The notes under the pieces: model-generated
Databases searched by the model: none
What the model was told of the DNA's origin: nothing
What the model saw: only the letters and a program-made list of their open reading frames with translations
From: Bryobacteraceae bacterium
GTDB taxonomy: Bacteria > Acidobacteriota > Terriglobia > Bryobacterales > Bryobacteraceae
Direction: 5' to 3'
Assembly: GCA_030036985.1 (NCBI GenBank)
Contig: JASHSD010000329.1
Location: forward strand, 1-12,568
Length of the DNA stretch: 12,568 nt
Shown here: positions 1 to 5,824 of the stretch, one piece after another
How the letters are laid out: every line of letters starts with the position of its first letter
Position numbering within the stretch: the stretch's first letter is position 1
Position numbers and translations under genes: made by a program

Positions 1-83
1 TTGCCGGAGGCGTCTTTGTAGAGATACACTCCGGGCGCGAGAGGAAGTTGCGCGACCTTTTCCCGGAGGAGACTTTGGGACAA
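1..83 (-). CDS. uvrC: UvrC excinuclease subunit, N-terminal fragment (runs off the left edge)
   Basis: Read on the minus strand from a TTG at 83, the frame gives LSQSLLREKVAQLPLAPGVY followed by LYKDASG. This is the very start of the GIY-YIG domain of UvrC: the 'LP..PGVY.(F/M/Y)KD..G' strand that precedes the catalytic region. UvrC makes the dual incisions of nucleotide excision repair with UvrA and UvrB in the cytoplasm. Only 27 codons are in the window. TTG is chosen because the same frame has a TAA (100-102 on the plus strand) seven codons upstream and no ATG or GTG between. No Shine-Dalgarno sequence precedes it. The gene diverges from the TPR gene with only 17 bp between the two start codons. 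The identification rests on a short but characteristic motif. Confidence 0.75.
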   Translation of the reverse strand, partial: MSQSLLREKVAQLPLAPGVYLYKDASG

Positions 84-104
84 TATACTTTAATTAAATT
101 ATGT
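82..104. promoter_or_regulatory. Compact divergent promoter between uvrC and the TPR gene
   Basis: The gap between the divergent start codons is an AT-rich island in GC-rich DNA. On the plus strand TATACT (84-89) fits a -10 hexamer and would start transcription near 96-97, only 4-5 nt before the ATG at 101. On the minus strand CATAAT (103-98) would start transcription near 91, about 8 nt before the TTG at 83. Both mRNAs would be leaderless or nearly so, which agrees with the lack of Shine-Dalgarno sequences at both starts. No convincing -35 hexamer was found on either side, so this is inference from the -10 matches only. Confidence 0.4.
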
Positions 105-703
105 CACGTTGGTGGATGACATTGGCGTTTTGCGCGGCGACGGCGGCGGCGCAATCCACGCCGCAGAACGTGCAGTTGCCGCCGGATGAGGATACGCCGG
201 CGCAGCAGCAGACCGCGCCAAAGGCTTCGACCCAGGCTCAGCCGGCACCGCCTCCGAACAACTCCCAGCTGCCGCCCGACGAAGATAAGCCCGCTCTGAA
301 AGTGCCGGACCGCTCGCCGGCGCCCGCGCAGTTACCGGCCGACGAGGACAGCGCCGGATCGAAATCGCCAGGCACGGGAAATGTCCAGTTGCCGCCGGAC
401 GAGGACAAGACGACCCCGCAGCCCACACAATACGCCTTCAACCCGGTGCGGTCGAAGAAAGAAGTCAGCGTGGGCGAGTTCTACTTCAAGAAAGGCGACT
501 TCCGCGCGGCTGCGGGGCGTTTTCTCGAAGCCACGAACTGGAATCCCGGGAACGCCGACGCCTGGCTGCGTCTCGGCGAAGCGCGCGAGCGGATGAACGA
601 CGCCAAGGGCGCCCAAGCCGCCTACGAACACGTCCTGAAGATCTCGCCCAAAGGCAAGAACGCCGAAGAAGTGCGCAAGAAGCTGGACAAGCTGAAGGGC
701 TGA
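101..703 (+). CDS. Secreted TPR protein with four LPPDED-type repeats
   Basis: This 200-residue protein starts with a short signal peptide (MSRWWMTLAFCAATAAAQ, probable cleavage after Ala-Ala-Ala near residue 17). Residues 20-115 are rich in Pro, Gln and Ala and carry four copies of an acidic motif: LPPDED at 26-31, 57-62 and 97-102, and LPADED at 78-83. Residues 122-195 form about two tetratricopeptide repeats (GEFYFKKGDFRAAAGRFLEA, then AWLRLGEARERMNDAKGAQAAYEHVLKISP) ending in a basic helix. TPR modules of this kind bind other proteins, and BamD-like envelope proteins of Acidobacteriota look similar, but no specific function is shown. It is probably periplasmic. The ATG at 101 is preferred over Met6 because it supplies the basic n-region of the signal peptide. 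There is no ribosome binding site, and the gene stands alone. Confidence 0.8.
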   Translation: MSRWWMTLAFCAATAAAQSTPQNVQLPPDEDTPAQQQTAPKASTQAQPAPPPNNSQLPPDEDKPALKVPDRSPAPAQLPADEDSAGSKSPGTGNVQLPPDEDKTTPQPTQYAFNPVRSKKEVSVGEFYFKKGDFRAAAGRFLEATNWNPGNADAWLRLGEARERMNDAKGAQAAYEHVLKISPKGKNAEEVRKKLDKLKG

Positions 704-753
704 TTTTCTTGTGTGGCGAGCGCGCGGCCGAAGCTCTTCGTCGTGCTCGGACC

Positions 754-1272
754 CTATCTTGAGGGCGAGCTCGGCGCGTGCTCGAATGCCCGGCGCGACT
801 CCTGATACCCATGGACGACGATGATGATGCCGATCGCGACCAGCGCGCATCGGATGCCGAAGTTGGTCCATCGCGCGCCTTCGCCAATCTGCGCCGCGAG
901 CGGCGCGGGCGCTTGGTACTGAATCCACGAATTCGCTTTCAACAAGAGCAACAGAACGATCGTCCCCACGGCGTCGACCGCGAGCCGGATGCGGGCCAAC
1001 GGACGAGGCTCCACCGCGCGTGCGAGGTCCATGCACCCGAGCACAACCCGGATTCGGTTATTCGATGGCGGTACAGGCACGACAGCATCCGGCGCTAAAC
1101 GCCATACGCGGCTGACGAAATCCGCCGCAGTATCGGCGAGGTCGTCTGCCCTCGCTTGCTTGTCAACACTCCTGTACTTGAGCTCGTATAAGAGTTGCCC
1201 GGCCGGTGGTCGCGTGGTATCGAACTGCATTTGTCCCCACTGGTTTTGGCCGATGGGAACGCTGCCGAGCAT
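754..1272 (-). CDS. Chimeric ORF: phosphoribosyltransferase-like N-terminus with a two-helix membrane tail, probably a rearranged gene
   Basis: The first part resembles ComF-like phosphoribosyltransferases: GQMQFDTTRPPAGQLLYELK, a helix (ADDLADTAADFV) and the DAVVPVPPSNNR motif. The resemblance starts before the ATG: in the same open frame up to about 1344, TIAIVATDPRTLRGPWASGF and ALDWH fit the beginning of that family, yet no ATG, GTG or TTG lies there before the TAA at 1453-1455. The PRPP-binding loop expected further on is missing. From about residue 85 the sequence becomes an unrelated small membrane protein with two hydrophobic helices (GTIVLLLLLKANSWIQY and NFGIRCALVAIGIIIVVHGY). The two halves were most likely joined by a deletion or insertion. 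The activity as a phosphoribosyltransferase is probably lost; whether the ORF is expressed cannot be seen. It diverges from the ATPase-nuclease gene. Confidence 0.45.
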   Translation of the reverse strand: MLGSVPIGQNQWGQMQFDTTRPPAGQLLYELKYRSVDKQARADDLADTAADFVSRVWRLAPDAVVPVPPSNNRIRVVLGCMDLARAVEPRPLARIRLAVDAVGTIVLLLLLKANSWIQYQAPAPLAAQIGEGARWTNFGIRCALVAIGIIIVVHGYQESRRAFEHAPSSPSR

Positions 1273-1411
1273 GTGCCAGTCGAGCGCGAACCCGCTCGCC
1301 CACGGGCCACGTAGGGTTCTCGGGTCGGTAGCAACAATGGCAATCGTCGGGTAGCAAGAATTGTACCGTCTCGCACAGACGGAACCGGGGCGAACAACCA
1401 GCGAATCTGGA

Positions 1412-1417
1412 TATAAT
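1412..1417 (+). promoter_or_regulatory. Consensus -10 hexamer (TATAAT) of the ATPase-nuclease gene
   Basis: TATAAT matches the sigma-70-type consensus exactly. Transcription would begin near 1424. This makes the ATG at 1420 unusable and the ATG at 1471 the likely start, with a leader of about 47 nt. No good -35 element lies 17 nt upstream (GGCGAA at 1389-1394). The hexamer sits inside the open reading frame that extends the phosphoribosyltransferase ORF upstream on the other strand. Confidence 0.45.
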
Positions 1418-1470
1418 CGATGAACGCAAACAGGCCGTTCTGTTTTGGACTGTTAGGATTGGATTGCCTG

Positions 1471-3528
1471 ATGGAAACGCTGACGATACAGGTCACCCAG
1501 GACCACATCGACAGGATCGCGAAAGCCAAGAAGCCGATATTTGGTATCGCGGAGCTCATCTGGAACAGCGTTGATGCCGACGCGAAGCACGTCACCGTCC
1601 GTCTGAACCGGAGCCCGCTCGGCGCGATCGACACTATCGAGGTCATTGATGACGGCCTCGGGATGACCATGGCGGACGCCAAAGCAGGTTTCGGGAATCT
1701 TGGCGGGTCCTGGAAGCAGTACGAGAAGCAAACGCGCCGCGACAAGCGCATTCTGCACGGCAAGCAAGGGCAAGGGCGTTTCCGCGCGTTCGCAGTCTGC
1801 GAGAACCTATCGTGGCACAGCACATACGCCCTTGATGGCGGGCTGCGAGAGTTCAAGGTCACGGGGACGACGAGCAATAAGCGGCAATTCACGATCAGTG
1901 ACGAGAACTCGAAGAAAGGCAACGCGACAGCCACCGGGACCACCGTCACCCTCTCGAACGTCATCCAAAACCAGGGCGGGCTCGACCAGGAGCGAGCCGT
2001 GCCGGAGCTGAACAAACTCCTCGCCCTGTACCTCATGCAGTACCCCGCCGTGCGCGTCTCGTACGACGGCACCCTCATCGACCCGAGCGCCTACATCGAG
2101 AATCGGGCGGACTATACGCTTCCCTCATTCCTCGCCGAAGACGGGAAGGGCTACCTTGCTGAGCTCACCGTGATCGAGTGGACGATGGACATCGACCGCG
2201 CGCTTTACCTGTGCACGGACGCCGGCTTCACGCTCCGAGAGATTCCGCCCGGCATCCAAGCTCCGGGCTACCAGTTCACCGCGTACCTCCGCTCGAACCT
2301 CTTGGAGCAGATGGACGAGCAAGGCACGATCGATATGGAGGAGTTCGGTGACCTGCGCAAGCTCCTCGACAGCGCGAAGGAACAGCTCCGCCGGCACTTC
2401 CTCCAGCGGGACGCCGAGAAGGCATCAGGCATCGTTGACGCCTGGAAGAAGCAAGACATCTACCCGTACGAGGGTAGTCCGAAGGACGTGATGGAGGAGA
2501 CGGAACGGCAGATCTTCGATGTCGTAGCATCCAGCCTTGACTCGTACGTGTCGGACTTCAAGGACGTCAAGCCCAAGGCTAAAAAACTCACGTTCAACCT
2601 GCTGCGTGCGGCGTTGGAGAGCAACCCATCATCGCTCCAGTTCATCCTCGGAGAAGTGGTTGGCTTGCCGAAGGATAAGCAGGACGAGTTCGCTGCGCTC
2701 CTTCGGAAGACGTCGCTGATGGCGATGATTAACGCTTCGAAGGTCGTGACGGACCGTCTCGACTTCCTTAAAGGTCTCGAGTACGTCCTGTATAACAAGG
2801 ACGCGAAGGAGGCGTTGCTTGAGCGGTCGCAGTTGCACAAGCTCGTCTCGCGAAACACGTGGATCTTTGGAGACGAGTATTATCTTGTCAACAACGACGA
2901 GAGCCTCACGAACGTGCTGCGCAAACACATTAAGAACGTCGCGTTCGAGGCGGACGAAGCAGACACAGACACGCCCGTACTTCGAGAGGATGGCTCTGAA
3001 GGCGTGGTGGACATCGGCCTCTCGAACATTCCGCCCAAGGAAGATGCTGCCCAGCCGCCAGAGCAGGATGTTGTTGTCGCGAAGATCCTGAATCGCCAGC
3101 CCACGGAAGGACGGCATCACCTCGTCATCGAGCTCAAGCGACCATCGCAGAAGATAAACACCGAGGTGCTCGGGCAGACGGAGAGCTACGCGTTCGCTAT
3201 CGCCAGGGACGAGCGGTTCGCGGGCGTGAACACGGCATGGACGTTCTGGGCTTTATCGAACGAAATGACTGATGAGGCGCGCTTCAAGACCGAACAGAGC
3301 GACCGTCCCAAAGGCATGGTGTACCAGATGAAGAACGACCCCGCGAAGAACTACTCGATCACGATCTGGGCGAAGACCTGGAGCGAGATCATCGAGCAAT
3401 GCACGGGCCGCTTGAAGTTCTTCCAGGAACGACTCAACTACAGCGCGAGCCTCAGTACCGGCCGAAAGCATCTGCAGGACACATACCCCAAGTTCATCCC
3501 GAAGATCGTCAAAGAAACAAAAGATTGA
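1471..3528 (+). CDS. Morc/MutL-like GHKL ATPase with C-terminal PD-(D/E)XK-type nuclease; candidate defence protein
   Basis: Residues 1-250 carry all the Bergerat-fold ATP-binding motifs: the N box (E28, N32, D35-A36), DDGLGM (60-65), the glycine loop GKQGQGR (97-103) and GTTV (156-159). A middle helical region of about 200 residues follows. The C-terminus looks like a Shedu/DUF4263-like nuclease: HKLVSRNTWIFGDEYY (456-471), Asp514 in VDIG, E554-L-K556 in HLVIELKRP, and Q569...Y573 downstream. D514/E554/K556 fit a PD-(D/E)XK active site. GHKL ATPases of the MutL/Morc type fused or linked to restriction-like nucleases are known from restriction and phage-defence loci, so an ATP-gated DNA-cleaving role is inferred. 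A longer frame begins at ATG 1420, but the family-like sequence starts at METLTIQV and the -10 at 1412-1417 favours 1471. The gene seems monocistronic, and its neighbours are unrelated housekeeping genes. Confidence 0.8.
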   Translation: METLTIQVTQDHIDRIAKAKKPIFGIAELIWNSVDADAKHVTVRLNRSPLGAIDTIEVIDDGLGMTMADAKAGFGNLGGSWKQYEKQTRRDKRILHGKQGQGRFRAFAVCENLSWHSTYALDGGLREFKVTGTTSNKRQFTISDENSKKGNATATGTTVTLSNVIQNQGGLDQERAVPELNKLLALYLMQYPAVRVSYDGTLIDPSAYIENRADYTLPSFLAEDGKGYLAELTVIEWTMDIDRALYLCTDAGFTLREIPPGIQAPGYQFTAYLRSNLLEQMDEQGTIDMEEFGDLRKLLDSAKEQLRRHFLQRDAEKASGIVDAWKKQDIYPYEGSPKDVMEETERQIFDVVASSLDSYVSDFKDVKPKAKKLTFNLLRAALESNPSSLQFILGEVVGLPKDKQDEFAALLRKTSLMAMINASKVVTDRLDFLKGLEYVLYNKDAKEALLERSQLHKLVSRNTWIFGDEYYLVNNDESLTNVLRKHIKNVAFEADEADTDTPVLREDGSEGVVDIGLSNIPPKEDAAQPPEQDVVVAKILNRQPTEGRHHLVIELKRPSQKINTEVLGQTESYAFAIARDERFAGVNTAWTFWALSNEMTDEARFKTEQSDRPKGMVYQMKNDPAKNYSITIWAKTWSEIIEQCTGRLKFFQERLNYSASLSTGRKHLQDTYPKFIPKIVKETKD

Positions 3529-3831
3529 AATAGAAGTTTTACGGCGCTCATGAAGAACGGGCGCGACACGCCGAGTTGCTCCCAGAACGGGGCGAGCGCG
3601 TTCGGTTGCGGATGGTCGAGCTGGCAACTCTGTGGGCCTTGAAGGCGAAGCACGAGAGCGGATTGGCGAACGGTGCAAGAACGTTTAGTAGCCCGCCACC
3701 AAAGTAGTTGCGCCGGCAAACCGAGGTCGATAGGAGCGATAAGTCGGCCTGTATCTGCCATTTCGGTCGGATAACCGGCCATCCGCACCAGGGTCGAACA
3801 GCGATGATATGGACCAGAAGTCCGGTGCCGG
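3529..3831. other. 303-bp stretch without a recognisable gene
   Basis: It lies between the ATPase-nuclease stop and the sixA stop. Open frames cross it on both strands (for example plus-strand ERVRLRMVELATLWALKAKH, ending at a TAG near 3710), but none has a plausible start, ribosome site or family motif. No hairpin followed by a T-run was found for either convergent gene. It may be a gene relic left at the edge of the inserted ATPase-nuclease segment. Confidence 0.4.
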
Positions 3832-4314
3832 CTACCCCACCACCTTCGGCGTGATCATCCATCGCAAAGTTCCATGCGGGGTATTGCCGAAGGTCTCGAT
3901 ATCGATCCGCACCATCGCCGCTTTTTTCATCTCGACCCGCAGCGCGGGAGTGGCCAGCAGGTAAGCCGTCAGACGGCTCAGCAGCGGTTCGTGTCCGGCC
4001 AGCAGTACGGCCGTCTGGTCGCGATACTCGCGCAACTCCTGCCAGACCCCTTCCGGCGTACCATGCGGCACAAGCGTTTCCGTCTTCACCAGATCGCCCT
4101 TGTATGCGAGCCCGTCGACGGCGATCTTCGCCGTCTGCACCGCCCGCAAATACGGACTGGTAACGACAAGCGAAGGCTCCAGACCCGCCCGCCGCGCGGC
4201 TTTCACCACCGCGGCGGTTTTCTTGCGACCTTCCTCGGTCAGGGCGCGGTCGGCGTCGCGCCGTCCCGGCTGCGCATCCTCGGCGATGCCGTGGCGAAAC
4301 AGATAGAGTTCCAA
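3832..4314 (-). CDS. sixA: SixA-type phosphohistidine phosphatase (histidine phosphatase superfamily)
   Basis: This 160-residue protein has the SixA pattern: a minimal histidine phosphatase domain without extra insertions. The RHG motif is at residues 7-9 with nucleophile His8, the conserved TSPYLRA(V)QTA segment at 52-62 includes phosphate-binding Arg57, and the second catalytic His108 lies in AGHEP. SixA removes phosphate from phosphohistidine, in E. coli from HPt domains or the nitrogen PTS; the substrate here is unknown. It is cytoplasmic. The start is a TTG at 4314, supported by an AGGGG Shine-Dalgarno sequence 5 nt upstream. Only 8 nt separate it from the stop of the preceding kinase-like gene, so it is the last gene of a three-gene operon with the two kinase paralogues, opposite ppx/gppA. 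Confidence 0.85.
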   Translation of the reverse strand: MELYLFRHGIAEDAQPGRRDADRALTEEGRKKTAAVVKAARRAGLEPSLVVTSPYLRAVQTAKIAVDGLAYKGDLVKTETLVPHGTPEGVWQELREYRDQTAVLLAGHEPLLSRLTAYLLATPALRVEMKKAAMVRIDIETFGNTPHGTLRWMITPKVVG

Positions 4315-4322
4315 TAATTCCC

Positions 4323-5084
4323 CTAAGGCGCGGCTTTGCGCACAATCGCCGCCGCGCCGTCCACTTTCCTGATCTGCAGCGCCGCGATGCGCGTCTGTAG
4401 CTCGCGGAAGATCGCGTCGGGCCGCTGGCCGGCGTCGATTTCGACGAATCCGTAGCGCGCGGACATCTTGTCCAGCGCGCGAATGAGGCGCGTCTGATAA
4501 TTGACGAAGCTCTCATACATGTCGTCGCCGAAGTGGTAATCCATGCCGCTTTCCCAATAATCGAAGGCGCCGCGGCCGATCACCACGCGTGAAACCAGAT
4601 CCTGCACCTTCGCGTGCAGATAAAAGACGGCGTGCGGCGCCAGGCCGAAGCCGCAGACGCGCTCGATCCACCCGGCGTCTTCGCCGCGGGCGATGGCGCG
4701 AGCCATTATCGAGAAGATATAGCGGTCGGTCAGCACCACAAAGCCCGCCCGCAGCGCCGGAACGATCTCGTTCTCCAGACGGTCGGCGAAGTCGGTCACG
4801 TAATACAGCGTCATGGTAAGCGGACCGAACGTGTTGCCATCCTTCGCCCGCGCGATGCCCTTGCCTGCGAGCGCCGACCGCGCCATGCCCGTATCCAGCA
4901 CCGCATGGCCCTCCTGCTCCAGCCACAGCCGCAGTTGCGTAACCTGGGTCGAGCGGCCCACCGCGTCGGGGCCTTCGACGACGATCAGCTTGCCGGAAAG
5001 GTTCTCGGTCTCGATGCCGGGCAGCGGGTCCGCATAGGGTTCCAGTGGCTTCGGCAGCGCCGGCTTCGCGTTAGTGTTTGCCAT
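4323..5084 (-). CDS. Thymidylate kinase-like protein, second paralogue, Walker A Lys replaced by Arg
   Basis: This 253-residue P-loop protein is clearly related to the gene just upstream and to dTMP kinases: KLIVVEG at 32-38, a DFADR segment at 98-102 and the LTDRY motif at 118-122. The Walker A loop reads GPDAVGRST (38-46): the normally invariant lysine is Arg44, encoded by CGC. This should weaken or abolish phosphoryl transfer unless the protein has adapted, so it may be a pseudokinase, a regulatory partner of its paralogue, or an enzyme with altered substrate. The first 31 residues are an extra Pro-rich extension not seen in the paralogue. The start ATG overlaps the end of the upstream gene by 14 nt and has a GGAG site 4 nt before it, so the pair is translationally coupled. 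The family is confident; dTMP as substrate is not. Confidence 0.75.
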   Translation of the reverse strand: MANTNAKPALPKPLEPYADPLPGIETENLSGKLIVVEGPDAVGRSTQVTQLRLWLEQEGHAVLDTGMARSALAGKGIARAKDGNTFGPLTMTLYYVTDFADRLENEIVPALRAGFVVLTDRYIFSIMARAIARGEDAGWIERVCGFGLAPHAVFYLHAKVQDLVSRVVIGRGAFDYWESGMDYHFGDDMYESFVNYQTRLIRALDKMSARYGFVEIDAGQRPDAIFRELQTRIAALQIRKVDGAAAIVRKAAP

Positions 5085-5787
5085 TGAACTCCAGCTCGGG
5101 CACCTTCAATACGCCGGATTTCAGACTGCGGCCGATCTCCTTCAGCACGATGGCACGCATCTGCCGCTGCTGCTCTTCGATCGACAGCGTGGCGTCGATG
5201 ACATGAAATCCCATCTCCTCCGCCATCCCTTCGTACTCCGCCAGAATGCGCCCCTGAAAAACACGGAAGCTCTCTTCCACGTCGCGGCTGATCTTCAGAT
5301 CCATGCCGGCTTCGTAGTACTTGAGCGCGTTGCGTCCGCCGAGAATACGGCCGAGCGCCACGTCGAGCGGCGTCCGAAAATAGAAGGCCACGTTGGGACG
5401 AATGGCGAAGCTGTAGAGATTGCGCACCCATTGCGGATCCACGCCGCGCGCCACATCTCGGGCGAAAGCGGTGTACGCATAACGGTCCGCGCAGACGATG
5501 GCGCCGGCGCGGATCAGCGGCAGAATGTAGCGCTCGGTGCGGTCGGCGAAATCGGTGGCGTGGATCAGGCTGAAGGTGGTGGGGGTGAACATCTCCTTCT
5601 TCTTGCCGCGGCGCGTGGTGTCGTGAACCAGCGGCGAGGAATTCCACTCGCTGAAGGCGACCGCGAAGCCCTTGGAACGCAGCCACTGACTGAGGAGCGA
5701 AATCTGAGTGCTCTTGCCCGATCCGTCGATTCCTTCGACAACAATCAGCTTGCCGCGGCGCCGGTTCGGAGTGAAAAGCGAGTTCAT
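5071..5787 (-). CDS. Thymidylate kinase-like protein, first paralogue with intact P-loop
   Basis: This 238-residue protein has an intact Walker A, GIDGSGKST (19-27), with the Asp typical of dTMP kinases, a DFADR segment (79-83) and the CADRY motif (99-103), where Asp101-Arg102 would contact the nucleotide. dTMP kinase makes dTDP from dTMP and ATP. However, the segment after the P-loop (SEWNSSPLV, residues 46-54) replaces the usual ERPGGT-like stretch. This is therefore a divergent branch, and it may phosphorylate something other than dTMP. It is the first gene of the operon with the Arg-P-loop paralogue and sixA, overlapping the former by 14 nt. It diverges from ppx/gppA with 37 bp between the starts and has a TATAAT -10 at 5816-5811. 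No clear Shine-Dalgarno sequence is visible. Confidence 0.75.
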   Translation of the reverse strand: MNSLFTPNRRRGKLIVVEGIDGSGKSTQISLLSQWLRSKGFAVAFSEWNSSPLVHDTTRRGKKKEMFTPTTFSLIHATDFADRTERYILPLIRAGAIVCADRYAYTAFARDVARGVDPQWVRNLYSFAIRPNVAFYFRTPLDVALGRILGGRNALKYYEAGMDLKISRDVEESFRVFQGRILAEYEGMAEEMGFHVIDATLSIEEQQRQMRAIVLKEIGRSLKSGVLKVPELEFNGKH

Positions 5788-5807
5788 CAGCCGGAAGTGA
5801 TGTTGCC

Positions 5808-5818
5808 GCTATTATAGC
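5808..5818. promoter_or_regulatory. Symmetric -10 region serving both divergent operons
   Basis: The 11-mer GCTATTATAGC is palindromic except at its centre. It reads as TATTAT (5810-5815) on the plus strand and TATAAT (5816-5811) on the minus strand. The minus promoter would give the kinase operon a leader of about 17 nt. The plus promoter would start near 5822, 3 nt before the ppx ATG, giving an almost leaderless message, and no Shine-Dalgarno sequence is present there. Symmetric -10 elements are known to drive divergent transcription in bacteria. No -35 elements are convincing. Confidence 0.5.
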
Positions 5819-5824
5819 GTTGGT

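Noticed and set aside
332..1036. 234-codon minus-strand open frame opposite the TPR gene
   Set aside because: Arg/Ala/Gly-rich antisense reading. The TPR frame on the plus strand has a signal peptide and clear TPR motifs.
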